Shown one piece after another: positions 22,068-32,777 of a DNA stretch of 64,000 bases. The DNA comes from Sordaria brevicollis. Lineage: Eukaryota; Ascomycota; Sordariomycetes; Sordariales; Sordariaceae. The position numbers and the translations under genes are program-made. The notes below the pieces were generated by a model. That model was not told the DNA's origin. It saw only the letters and a list, made by a program, of their open reading frames with translations, and made no database searches. Where the stretch lies: NCBI GenBank assembly GCA_033439795.1, contig JAUTDP010000002.1, positions 4,588,001 through 4,652,000 on the forward strand. The letters are read 5' to 3'. How positions within the stretch are numbered: the stretch's first letter is position 1; each line of letters begins with the position of its first letter.

Positions 22068-22694
22068 AGTTGCCTTTGGGGAGGAAAGGGCATTCATTGG
22101 CTTGGTTGGTTGAAAGGTTGGAATTGGAGTGGTTATCAGGAAAAGCAACTTTAGGGTAAAGTTTCAGGTTGAAGCTTCAGGGTTATAGTCAGTCTCTTGG
22201 GCGGTATAGTACCTAGCTCTTGGGAAGGAAGTTCCTTGGGAAGTCACTTTGGGAAAAGTTTCTAGTGGTAGGATATGATAGCGTTTTACCTGGTATCTGG
22301 TTGGTTTGACACATTGGTATCATGCCGTTTGGTAATAGCCATTTCTAGAATAGCAACCTCGATGGGTGATCACTCTGTCCAGCTCCTTTCCAAGCAACAT
22401 CCGGTGGTGGTAGGTACTTTGAGTCTTGCCAGTTTTGTCCCGTCCTTCCATTCACAGTACATATTTGTACCTGGCGAGATCCACTTCTGTTCATCCCATC
22501 CCTAAGCCTGGTCTCCAATTAATCTTAGCGCACGGTCCTCAATAAACGAGTTCGTAGCCATCACCGCCGCAAATCTTTGTTGGCGAGTGTTTATACCTTT
22601 GTTTTACGCGAATATCTTCGCCATGTCAATCGGTAAAGAAGGGGTGTATTCTTAAGCAGCAGATCCGGAGCGCTAATCATCAATAACCATTCAA
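22068..22694. other. Intergenic between DNA2 and tRNA-Thr
   Basis: DNA2 3' UTR and tRNA upstream sequence. There is a loose repetition of TTGGGAAG-like words around 22195-22260. No gene or clear repeat is seen. Confidence 0.5.
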
Positions 22695-22766
22695 GCCCGC
22701 ATGGCTCAGTGGTAGAGCGCATCACTAGTAATGATGAGGTCGTCAGTTCGATTCTGGCTGTGGGCA
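22695..22766 (+). tRNA. tRNA-Thr (anticodon AGT)
   Basis: The 72 bp sequence folds as a full cloverleaf. The acceptor is GCCCGCA with TGTGGGC, and the D arm contains TGGCTCAGTGGTAGAGC, which is also the A box. The anticodon stem CATCA/TGATG carries the loop CTAGTAA with anticodon AGT. The T arm contains GTTCGATTC, the B box. There is no intron and CCA is not encoded, as expected for a nuclear gene. A T run at 22785-22789 could terminate polymerase III. Confidence 0.93.
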
Positions 22767-22946
22767 ACTGAGCATTTCAATTGGTTATTTTTGAGAGAGC
22801 GTTCTCCAAGTCTTTTTTAACACTTCGTTGATTATCTATCGTTTCTTCTTTTTAGCGTGCGAGGGAAAATCGTGAATGCTCGTGCCTTTTGTTTGTTGTT
22901 GGTGTTGCTTGCTATTCTTGGTGGAAAGTGATGCGACGAGATGTAG

Positions 22947-23284
22947 TTCCCATACTCAAACGTCTTATCAGTCTTGGCAACGCGCTAAAAGTGAGTTGAG
23001 TTGCTCACAACTTGAACTTTTTGGCAAATCGACCTTGGAAAATGGAAAGCCCAAAGTTCAATGGCAAATATCTCTATCGATTGAAGAGATAAAGGAAATT
23101 TGAGGTTTGATTCAGAATCAGCGCATCTTGAACTATTACCTTCTTCTTCATTTGAAGGATTCAGAAAAACTTTTTAAAATTACTCTTTCGTTTCGCTGGT
23201 CAATTTGCCAAAAATTTGACGTTGTTAGCAACTCAACTCGGATTTCATGCACGCCAAGACTGTTAAGACGTTTGAGTGTGGGAA
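22947..23284. mobile_element. MITE-like inverted-repeat element
   Basis: Two arms of about 88 bp (22947-23034 and 23198-23284) are inverted copies of each other with roughly 80 percent identity. Conserved blocks include ACTCAAACGTCTTA, CAGTCTTGGC, GAGTTGAGTTGCT and TTTTTGGCAAAT. The outer ends read TTCCCA and TGGGAA. The centre of about 160 bp is non-coding. Total length, long terminal inverted repeats and lack of a gene fit a MITE or a foldback element. I found no convincing target duplication, so an ancient local inverted duplication is the alternative. It lies between the tRNA gene and HET copy 2. Confidence 0.6.
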
Positions 23285-23973
23285 AGGTTGTAGGGGGTTG
23301 GGGAGGAGAAGGTGCAGACGGGTAAGATAGGCAGGATAGGTTACTTTTGAGGTATGTTCGTGACTTCCGCATGATTCTGGACATGACACGACCGGACCCC
23401 GTTTTCATAGCCTTCGGTTTACTTCATCCTCTTCTTCTCTTCCTCTCTCTCTCTCTCCCTCTTCCTCTCCCCCCCTTCTCTCATTTTCTCGTCGACACAA
23501 CGAAACGAAAGTTTGCGTGCACAACTTGCCTTCCAACCCTCATTGATTACTTGGGGGCTGTCGTGCGGCCTTGGGACCTTGGGCTATCCCCCTACTAACA
23601 AGTAGGGAGGAAGTAAAACTTGCGCCCCGAACCCCCCAAGGACGATTTACGACAGCCACCGAATCCAAAGACTTGGCAGCTGAAGCACCGCCATGGCTTC
23701 CAACGAACGCATGTCATTACAGCAACAGCCAAACCGAGCTTTGGGGTCAGAGTCTACGACGGCGTCGAATCTCTTGATTGGGCATGTGGCCCGTGAAGCT
23801 TACCTCGAGCACGTGAGGTGCAGAAGAGTTTGGCCATCCCGCCCTGAGAGAGTGCCCTGCCTCTTCTGGATCATATCGTCGAGTAACAATCACAAGTTGA
23901 CTGGGCATATTTACATTCTTTTCTCTATCCCCAAACCTTTCGTCCCCGTCTTTTGCTCTCCTGATGCTCAACA
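23285..23973 (+). promoter_or_regulatory. Upstream region of HET copy 2
   Basis: Contains a CT-rich tract (23427-23482) typical of fungal promoters and 5' leaders. Overlapping open frames near 23690 run into the HET gene in another frame and look like chance. No other gene is seen. Confidence 0.4.
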
Positions 23974-26067
23974 ATGTCTTCCTCGTCAATATCAAGATGG
24001 CGGCGCCTTACTTCGACCGTTTATCCGCTCACAAGGTACTGCTTCACTTGCAAGCGGTTTATGTCCCGCAGGCGATATATCAGCAAAATTGACCTACTTG
24101 TCTCCGCTCGCTCAGGCTGCCGCTATTGCGTCTTCCTCCTTCACGCTTGTGAACATTTTCATCTCTTCGAGGACCCCGAACAAGGGATTATCCTGGTTAG
24201 TGGTCGCTGGATACATCTCACGCCTGGAACTCGGTTTAAAGGTTCATTCGACATATACACCCCGGAGGGTAAGTCTACGGGACCTTGTTTGGGAGGATTG
24301 GAGCTAATGGGAGATTATTCAGGCCATTTACCTGCTTGGCGTTACATTGTTCAAGACGCCAATCCCCTTGATGCCGTTTTGAGCGGCTCACCTCAAACGT
24401 CTGAAGCCTATGAGTTTATCCGTACCTGTCTCCGGGACTGCGACTCCCTCCACTCGGAATGCCAGATTGGAGATCAGGAGCTACCCACGCGTTTGTTAGA
24501 CCTATGGCAGAAAGGTCCACACCAAGTGGTAATGGTAGAAACGGGCTCGCTTTCTGCGGGGCACAACACGACTTACATAGCCCTTAGTTACTGCTGGGGC
24601 AAAGGACAAAGCTTGAAGTTGACGTCCGAAACCGTAGAGGCCATGAAAACAGGCATCGTGGTCTCCAGTCTACCACAGACTCTACAGGATGCCATTACCG
24701 TTACCCGTGCGCTAGGCCAACGATACATATGGATAGACGCCTTGTGCATCATCCAAGATTCTCCAACCGACTGGCAAGTTGAATCCTCAAGGATGGCCTT
24801 GGTATATCGTAATGCCTATCTAACCATTGCCTCTGCTACCGCTTCCGACGTCACTGAAGGGTTTCTTCGCAATTACCGGGAAACAAACGATTGGTATAGG
24901 GAGCCATATCACGAAGAATGGATCAATCCGCAAGGTTGCTCCACCATTGTAGGCGTTAGACACTCAAACGGAATCTACGGGCACTCATCGGACTACGGAC
25001 GGTTTCCTGTGTTGCCATGGAGTTGCCGCGGGTGGACATTGCAAGAACAGCTTCTCTCGAGAAGATTGCTCGTATATCACGCTTACGAGCTTCGCTGGTT
25101 TTGCCAAAAGGAATCAAGGTGCCAATGTCCGTCGAACGGGAGCAGTGAGTTCGAGATCACACCAAGAGGCCCGTTGGAGCTGCCCAGATCCAAAATCGAA
25201 TCGGCTGAATTGGCTCATGATCACTGGCGGCATATTGCTGTCAACTATACTGCGCGCGAAATCACCGATGTTCGTGACCGGCTACCCGCAATCTCCGGAC
25301 TTGCACAAGGTTTTCAGCGAGTCATACAGTCCACATATATTGCAGGAGTTTGGAGCAACCAAATACCGGATCTTTTGTGGTCTGTTTCTTACAGCCGCCT
25401 AAGATATGCTCTAGACGCTTACGTAGCGCCTACGTTCTCCTGGGCATCTATATCCTCGCCACTCGCCACGTTTGCGACGGGTCCGATTGAGGACAGGCAG
25501 GCGTTTTATTCCAGTGACAAATGGACATCGGGGGCTGTGATGGAAGACGGTTGCTCCATTGTCGATGGAATAAATCCATTGGGTCGTGTTAGCAATGGCT
25601 GGATCAAACTTCGCGGTTATATCTTCAAAGCAGCCTTTGTCGACGGTGGTGGATGCCAAAAAAGATATGCGATCAAGAGCCAATATATCGGAGATCATGG
25701 TTTCGATAGCGACACTTGGTTGGAGAACTTCACCACAACGAACGAACATGGCGACGTGGAAATTTCTGTTCGTCGGATGCGACAATCCTCGCCTGAAGCC
25801 ACGCCAGCGAACGAGCCCCCACTGACACGCATCAGGGAAGACGCTGTTGTACATCTATTCTATGTGGGATTCCGCCTGACAAGGCGTTCCTATGTGAAGT
25901 TTTACTTCCTAGTCCTAGGTTTGGCAAGTGACAAACCTGGGATGTATGAACGATTGGGTCTTCTAGAATTCACCTTGTGGACCAAGTCCCGGAAAAAGCT
26001 CCAAAAATATCTTTCTGGTCTCATGGCTGCGGCTGAGGGGCATCATCAGTTGGTTACTATAGTTTGA
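23974..26067 (+). CDS. HET-domain (heterokaryon incompatibility) protein, copy 2, intact
   Basis: The start has a CAACAATG context and the frame is open to 26067 (697 residues unspliced). A probable 54 bp intron (24269-24322; GTAAGT, CTAAT branch, TTCAG) matches the intron of copy 1; removal leaves the frame intact and gives 679 residues. An N-terminal cysteine-containing region (CFTC, then SGCRYC) precedes the HET domain: ALSYCWGKGQ, YIWIDALCIIQD, SRMALVYRNAYLTIASATASD and SCRGWTLQEQLLSRR. The C-terminal half is a beta-rich domain of unknown function ending in a GLASDKPGMYERLG motif shared with copy 1. HET domains induce cell death when incompatible hyphae fuse. It converges on kelch copy 2. 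No nucleotide-binding or WD region is present. Confidence 0.88.
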   Translation: MSSSSISRWRRLTSTVYPLTRYCFTCKRFMSRRRYISKIDLLVSARSGCRYCVFLLHACEHFHLFEDPEQGIILVSGRWIHLTPGTRFKGSFDIYTPEGKSTGPCLGGLELMGDYSGHLPAWRYIVQDANPLDAVLSGSPQTSEAYEFIRTCLRDCDSLHSECQIGDQELPTRLLDLWQKGPHQVVMVETGSLSAGHNTTYIALSYCWGKGQSLKLTSETVEAMKTGIVVSSLPQTLQDAITVTRALGQRYIWIDALCIIQDSPTDWQVESSRMALVYRNAYLTIASATASDVTEGFLRNYRETNDWYREPYHEEWINPQGCSTIVGVRHSNGIYGHSSDYGRFPVLPWSCRGWTLQEQLLSRRLLVYHAYELRWFCQKESRCQCPSNGSSEFEITPRGPLELPRSKIESAELAHDHWRHIAVNYTAREITDVRDRLPAISGLAQGFQRVIQSTYIAGVWSNQIPDLLWSVSYSRLRYALDAYVAPTFSWASISSPLATFATGPIEDRQAFYSSDKWTSGAVMEDGCSIVDGINPLGRVSNGWIKLRGYIFKAAFVDGGGCQKRYAIKSQYIGDHGFDSDTWLENFTTTNEHGDVEISVRRMRQSSPEATPANEPPLTRIREDAVVHLFYVGFRLTRRSYVKFYFLVLGLASDKPGMYERLGLLEFTLWTKSRKKLQKYLSGLMAAAEGHHQLVTIV

Positions 26068-26870
26068 ACCTGGTCCCAATTACGAGCCTCATTCTCACTG
26101 GGTAAATATGGAAGTAGTCAAACTATGTGCTGATCTGGGGAGGGGGATTTCGTGTTGGCTTGCGATTTGGAAGAAATACGTTGTGATTTTCATCTTTCCC
26201 ATTTCGTTTTTCTTTACTAGTCTGGTTTTCTTGCGAAATGCAATTCGCCCTGTTCGGGGACACACACGCTTCGAAGCAGGTACATTCGTGACATTGAGTT
26301 GCTTGTGTCATTCTTTTCTCTATCTCTCCACCAACTATCCGTGGAGACTGCATGAGTGATCTCTTCTGGACGTCTGACAAGCAATGGCCTTGGATAATTT
26401 CATTTAACGCACACCTCGATCTACTGAGGGCAAAGACAGTAAACGAAGAGATTGGTACATGTCTACGAACAGGCTTAGTGCACTATATTTGATGTCTTGG
26501 ACTTGTAGCTCGTTTTCACATTGTTCGTGGGTAGTAAACATATTGAACGTTCGCAATTAACTACTGAACAAGATCTTCATGGTTCGTCAGAGCTGCGCCT
26601 CCGACTTGAGTAGAGAAAGGGCACGTAACCATTGGTCTTAGTGGCTCTGACATGGTCAGAGTTGAAGCTACTGTCCAGCCTCTCGTTCACCCATCTCAAC
26701 TCCCATTCCAGGTGCCCCTTCTTCAAATGGAAATGCGGAAAAAGACGAAGAAAAGTGTTCTTTCCAACATACCGAACAAACAAGCCTTCACAAGACCGAC
26801 TCAATCATCCACCTAGGCTATGTAACTTGGCAGGACCTAATTATTGCTCTCAAGTAGGAGCTGATCTTTT
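26068..26870. other. Convergent intergenic, HET copy 2 / kelch copy 2
   Basis: This should hold the two facing 3' UTRs. No gene, repeat or structured RNA is recognised. The matching spacer in the left module (8639-8926) is much shorter. Confidence 0.5.
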
Positions 26871-28917
26871 CTAGCCGGCTTGACTAGTCATTTCAACAGC
26901 ACAATCGCGACTTGTCGGTACGTCAAGTTCGCGAGCACGATTCGTGACATCGAGTTCATAGACGTGATTTCGCGCTTCAAGTTCGCCTGTCGCAACATGA
27001 CTTGAAAGCTCAGGCGGCGTTACCTGCATTTCCATCGCCAGTGGTTCCGCCGAGAGCTCAGTTTTGGTGTTTAACGACGAGGTGCCCTCAGAAGATTCCA
27101 GTTCCATGTGCGCTGCTGGTGTTGTCGGCTTCCGGATCCAAAAGTAGTAGACCACCGATAGGAGAATGGCCATGCCGACGATTCCTCCTACCACACCACC
27201 GACTATGAGGCCGATTTTGTTGGAAAGGGTCGTTTTGTTCGTGTTGTTCGTGCTAGTAGACGTTGTAGATTCTGACTCGGACAGCGAGTTCGAGGTGTTG
27301 AATACGACAGGATTGGCCGTAAACATGTCTCTGACCTGGTTAGATGACCATGGCACCGCAGAGAGGTTGTTTCCCCGATACCAGTCCTCTACCACTTGAT
27401 GAGATTTGTAAGGTTGGGCATCTGCGTGATAGGTGTAGTCTTTAACCCAGCTCAGGGCCGTCATGTTGAAGATGCCGAGACCTTGGGGGAACCTATCTCC
27501 TATCTGCCAGTATGTCTCAGGTAGGCCTGAACTCAGGTCCTGGCCGCCCACAACCAGCATTTGATGGTTTCCTATGACTGCACAGGCGGCGTTGGCTCGG
27601 GACTCGACTGAGCGTTCGGGGGCTTGAAACCAGACAAATCCGGGGAGGCTCAGTACATAGAGATCGTCATATGAGGTCGCCATTGTATCGTCAGTGCCTC
27701 CAAAGACAAATCTAATCAACGGCCAGTTGTAAGCGAGTGATTCGTGTGACAGATAGAGAAGAATATGGGAAAGGGATATGGTGGAGAGGTAGTTAGGGCC
27801 CTATCTGCTGCTTGTCCCTCTTTGGACACTCACAATTCGTATGTTCCAGCCGGACCGGCCACGCCAGCAATACAGACAGACTGCCGTGGATGTGGAATAA
27901 CGCCGCTTGTTTTCTGCCACATCCATTTTCCAGTTTGTGGATTGAAAAACGTCAAGTTATAGAAAATCAGAGGATAATCTGGCTCTGAAGCTTTGTCAAG
28001 TACCGTCCCTCCCATTAGGAAGATCAGGCCTTTTGGACCAAATCGAGGGATATACTCTGCCCGCCCTCCCCAAAGCCCACTACCAGAGGGCGTTTTCGCG
28101 GCGCTTAGGCTAGAGACTGCAAGCTGCTTGAGATTCATGTCGTATGTAATCATATACGGTTCAGGTGTACCCCTCGTGCTTGGGCCCTGATCCTCTGAAG
28201 TCACCCCTCCTATATGGAATCCTAGACTTTGCGCGCCATAGGTGCTGGCAAATGCTGCATTGTTGGTTAGGTTGATCGTCTGGAGCAGATCGACATTGGA
28301 GGGCATCTCTAGTTCCCAACTACCACCCCCCTTTCCGTCCGCTGTGAACTTCCAGATTCCGTCTTTCGTGATCTTTTCGCTACCGACCCCGTGCGGCGGT
28401 CGGCCGCCAAATATGTAAAAAGCGTTCTGGGTTGGGTCGTTCCAAAGGGTCTCTTCTGATAGTCCGGCAGGGCCGTGGTCCCCCTTTCGTAGTTCCTTGA
28501 TTTCAACTGTCTGGGCGGACCACGACTTGGAAATGTCGATAGAAAGTGTCGAGTTCGAAGGGTCTGAACCAGCGCCCGTCAACTGAGAGACCTCACCACC
28601 GTCAATATAGACGTAGTTCCCCAAGACGGTGACTTTGAAGCGAGTTGTCAGTACCATGGAAATTGCATGACTCCCATCATGACTCACGGTTAGGGGAGAA
28701 AATAGGAGCACTGATAAGAGAGAAATTACATGGTAGGATTCATACCTCGAGCATGTGCTCTGCGGACAAAAGGGCCACTGGGAGGAGGGTCTAGAAATTG
28801 GGCCCATGCATGGTGGAAGAAAAAGAGCCAAATTGACAAGAAGAAGTAAGGGGTAAAATAAAGGGTTGATAACCGTCTCGGATCAGAGTTCGTTTTTGAC
28901 TCCATGGCGCTGCGCAT
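26871..28917 (-). CDS. Secreted/one-pass membrane kelch-like protein, copy 2
   Basis: Three exons (28917-28746, 28632-27834, 27711-26871) give 603 residues. A second ATG at 28905 has the better GCGCCATGG context and may be the real start. After a signal-anchor (about residues 22-38) the ectodomain shows blades such as FYIFGG, LIFLMGG, FVFGG and MLVVGG. A Ser/Thr/Asn-rich stalk, a glycine-rich transmembrane helix at about 490-513 and a cytoplasmic tail with ELD repeats follow. Both introns fall at the same codons as in copy 1 at 6415-8638, proving common descent. Divergence is spread through the protein and the reading frame is intact, with no sign of RIP. Its partner in this module is the HET gene at 23974. 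Confidence 0.85.
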
Positions 28918-29748
28918 TCTCCCAGAGAAGTATGGATAGTCCGACTCAAAAAGCTTGAAACGGTGGTTGCAGCGGGGAAAGGACTGGGCTCAGAAAAAGG
29001 AAGTTGCGCGTGGAAGGAAAGGCTACCCCATAACGATCATGGTTTCCAGGCCGGGAGTCCAGGATAGTGAGGTATACCTTCCTCCTGCCGTGTCACTCAA
29101 CTCGGATCCTGCCCAAAATGCTAAACGAGTTCCTGTCCTTCACGGCCGTTTTTTTTGTACACGTTACACGTCACGGCAAGTGTCTCAGCGGACCATCCTG
29201 TACTCAGAGGAACTGAAACACACTCCATGTTCTGATCATCGGTCGACCTGGTACACAAATTTCAGCTCTTGGGGTAGATTAACAAGACCAAATAGCAAGA
29301 CCTTGAAAGGCCGAATGAAGCTTAATGAGGATATATTTCATCTCTGAGCAATGTGGGGCCAGAACATGGGAATAAAAGAGTGAATTCCGGATTTTCTGAT
29401 GTCTACCTATCCGCCAGCGGCTGACCACCCCTCCTTCGCTCACAAAAACTCCCAGCTTCCATAATACTCGGCTCATCCGTTCTTAGCTGTGAACAATAGC
29501 AAAATCCCAAAGCATATCAATGAGAGTCCAACCCAAATCCAAGAAAGTCCAAGGAAACCCGAGAGTCCAAGAAAACATCCGCCATTCCGAATACACATCG
29601 GTAAAAGGCGTAGTATCCTTCCCTGCCACCAGGGAATAGGATAGGATAGGACCGGATAGGATAGGATAGAATAACCATCCATCCACACAAGCTTCTCCGC
29701 CACATAGAGGTAGAGAACCAGCTTCAAAATCAGCCCTCAAGAGCGAGC
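28918..29748. other. Intergenic upstream of kelch copy 2
   Basis: This holds the kelch copy 2 promoter and the 3' side of the small gene at 29749. No other gene is seen. It includes the pentanucleotide repeat at 29635-29669. Confidence 0.5.
29635..29669. repeat. ATAGG pentanucleotide microsatellite
   Basis: About seven imperfect ATAGG units, interrupted by ACCGG. It lies in the likely 3' UTR of the small gene at 29749-30006. Confidence 0.8.
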
Positions 29749-30006
29749 CTAAGAAGCATTAGGCCACACATCGACCCGGTGCTTGGGGCACGGGAAAGGA
29801 AGCGGCTTGTAGCCGGCCTGTCCGATGGAAGGCATAATGACACGCTTGTGGGATCCCGCGGCGTGACCGCAGTTCACGCGGTAATCGCTAAAATCGGGTT
29901 CGTCCTCCCTGACTCTGCATCTTTTGCCATTGGCGTCGGGAGGGCAGAGCGCGTACTCGTACTCGCCATCGAGGACAAAGACGCAGGCATTTAGGTTTGA
30001 GGACAT
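29749..30006 (-). CDS. Small hypothetical protein, 85 residues
   Basis: An uninterrupted frame starts at MSSNLNACVF and ends VDVWPNAS. It has five cysteines, a DGEYEYALCP stretch and a histidine-rich middle. It lacks a signal peptide or membrane helix, so it is probably a small cytosolic or non-classically secreted protein. Upstream there is a plausible 5' UTR intron (donor GTTTGT near 30107, branch TGCTGAC, acceptor CAATAG near 30026). Together with a non-repetitive, cysteine-containing protein, that supports a real gene. I do not recognise the family. It could also be a chance frame in a 3' UTR. Confidence 0.5.
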   Translation of the reverse strand: MSSNLNACVFVLDGEYEYALCPPDANGKRCRVREDEPDFSDYRVNCGHAAGSHKRVIMPSIGQAGYKPLPFPCPKHRVDVWPNAS

Positions 30007-32777
30007 GATTGCTGTTTTCCTGAAGTGTCTATTGGAGAAAGATAGAAGTGGTCAGCATGTGAATGGTGTTTTGCTATTCTCAGGTTGTGTAAAGTGGCCG
30101 ACAAACCTTGGTTGAAGAGTGGTTGCTGTTGTCTTTGAGGGAGATCGAGAGAAAGATGAAGAACTAGACCTGCTAATTCAAAGTCTTGATCGGATTGTGT
30201 GTCTGTTGTTGCTTGTGAGACTTTCAAACTCTCTCTCGAGATGAGTTGTATCGTCCTTTTGTACTTGAAAAACACCCCCATGTTCGCAATATTGAGCACG
30301 TCGAGTAGTTGAGGTTAACAAAGGAATTATTGCCACGGCAACTCTTTGGCGGTTGGAAGGATAGAAGGTATCGCCAACCAGCCGGTAGTCAGTTTGCTGA
30401 TGGATGAGGAACAGCCGTGACGAAGATCACTGAGAGAAGTCAAAGGAGCGGAAAATCTCATGCTCGTTGGTCAACGTCCGTCAATGAAAGTACCCTCGTT
30501 TTGTTGGAAATCTGTGAGAATATGACATGAGAATATGGATGTTGGCGAGACTCATCAGTCAAAGACGACGAAGAGGAATAGCAGTGCGGTTGGTATATAC
30601 GCCCAAAGTATCCCACCTATTGGACAAGGAGGACAAACCCTTCTTGGCAGAAAGAAGGGGAAACTATTACCAACCAGCCGGTGGGTGGTCTGGTTTAGCT
30701 TGTGCTCTCAAAAAGACACAGAGTTGGGACACACATGAGAGCATCTTGCGTCCCTCAACTCATCACCAACCCAACGAGCCGGTCCTTCAGAGAAAAGAAC
30801 AAAGATGGAATAATTCCGCAAGGGGTGATCCTCAAGTACAACCTCTCTCCTGGCAAGAAGCCCACGAGGTATCTCGTTGACCGCGCGGGAAACATGCGTG
30901 GCGGCTCAAAGAAGCTCTACCAATGGCTGGGAGAGAGCAAGAAGGAAGTGCTGTTGACAACCTATTTTCTTTAGACCATCACCAACCACCCGCCGCCAGC
31001 GTCTTAAAGTGCCCGAAAACAGAAACTCCCAACTAGGAAACCCACTCTGGCCAGAGGCTCACAACTTGATACCATCCATCTATGTACCACGGGCACTGGA
31101 ACACGAGCGGTAGTAAAACCAACAGACCAGAAGCCGACTATTTTTTCCTGAAAATCTTACCTCCATTCCTTGACAGAGAGAGATCGGTATCATCTCTCAA
31201 ACAAGATCTACTTCCCAAGCCGAGGGCACTAACCAACCATCCGCGCGCCTAGGTACCCACCATCACGATCATGCTCACCATCATCATCGTCAGATTCCGC
31301 GAAGTCCCCAGGTGCATGTCTTCATCACCAACATCCCGTCCCACACACCCTCCGTCCGCATCGCCGGATACCACACCGACATCATCCACCAACTCTGTAC
31401 CAACTAAAACAGTACGCATGTGCGTGCGTATACCCAGTCGTGAACCAGTACAGTAGAAACTAGCTACCTTACTCACAAGCCAGGCCCTATGTAACTAAAC
31501 AACTAACTGTGGCGACATTTACATCCACCAACTATATTCATCTACACCAAAACCCATTATATCGAACCGCTTTTGAAAGGAAGAAAACAAGACTAGCAAA
31601 TGTAGGGAAGATAAAGAAAAAAGGTCACTTGAGAGAAATTGGAAGGTACTTGATAGGTGGTGAGAGATCGAAGTACTGTAGCGGACGTAAAAAAACACGA
31701 TGATATAACAGCTCACTTGTCTGATTACCAACGGTATCTCCGATGAGCCAGTGAACCAGTGAGCCAGTGAGCCGGCAGCCGGTAGGTTGTAAAACCGGTG
31801 AACCGGTGAACTCTTTTTGGGAGCCAGGGAGGGAAAAGGTGTGGTAGCAAGGTGTGGGAGGGTTGGCAGGGTTGGCAGGGGTTTTACACACCTTGACCTA
31901 AACATGGTACGAGTGAGAGTTCAGAGAAAGGATGTTTGCCACTTGAGTTGGATATCGAGTTCTTTTCGTGATTCGAGACATGGGTATTTGGGCGGGTTGT
32001 TGGACTGTGTAGACAAGGCGAGGAGGAATGGTGGTGGTGTGGACGAGGATGGGAGTGGGAATGGTGAAAAGTCGTGAAAGGTACACGGGTGCTGCGCAGA
32101 CACTCAACTCTCACACCTCTTCTATACCCATTCCAGCCTCCCAAACAACTCTCAGAAGAGGGTAAAGACCAAGAACTCAATTCATGACCACTTCATCAAC
32201 GTCAAATCTAAATTGAACGCTGACCTTGAGACCGAAGACACCACGCCATAAACACTTTTGCCCTTTCACGCTCACTCATCTTAACTCATGCTCTTTTAAC
32301 CCCATCGACTCTTCTCCTTCTAGAACATAACTAAGCAAACAACGAAAAGATAAGAGAAAAAAAAACGAGGCCCAAGTGGTATATCAAACTGTAAACGAGC
32401 TAGCTTTCCTTTCCTTCCCTTCCTTATTTCTTTCCTTCGTTCCAATCAACACACTAAGCGCACCAATCCGACATTTCTTGAAAACGAGAACACAACCCAG
32501 CCAAACCAGGCACAACGAAAAAAATCCCCCGAACCTGGCAAGCGCTTCACTTCACTTCACTCACTCCGACCCTACCATACTCTTTATGCCTTCCCTCTTC
32601 TTCCTCTTTCTCCACAACCGCTAATTCCACCAACCCATGAATAATCGTATTTTCCGAGTCACTCCCGTCCTCATCCTCTTCTTCCTCGACACCATCGAGT
32701 CCAGCCGCACTATCCACTCCTCCGACGTGAACGTAATAGCCTGGATAGCCTGGGGTAAGCTGTAGACTGCCGGGTAC
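30007..32777. other. Long intergenic region, about 2.8 kb
   Basis: Lies between the small gene's 5' leader and the 3' end of the Whi2-like gene. Several short frames exist (for example 30527-30974 and 31249-31476) but none shows family features or consistent splicing. It holds the short repeat at 31744-31812 and CT/CA-rich stretches at 32400-32620. No RNA gene is recognised. Confidence 0.5.
31744..31812. repeat. Short degenerate tandem repeat (GAGCCAGT / GAACCGGT)
   Basis: Roughly seven 8 bp units related to GAGCCAGT drift into GAACCGGT across the segment. The meaning is unknown; it lies in non-coding DNA. Confidence 0.7.

Noticed and set aside
23693..24307. 204-residue plus-strand frame overlapping the HET gene start
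   Set aside because: It runs in a different frame across the HET coding exon and lacks family features.
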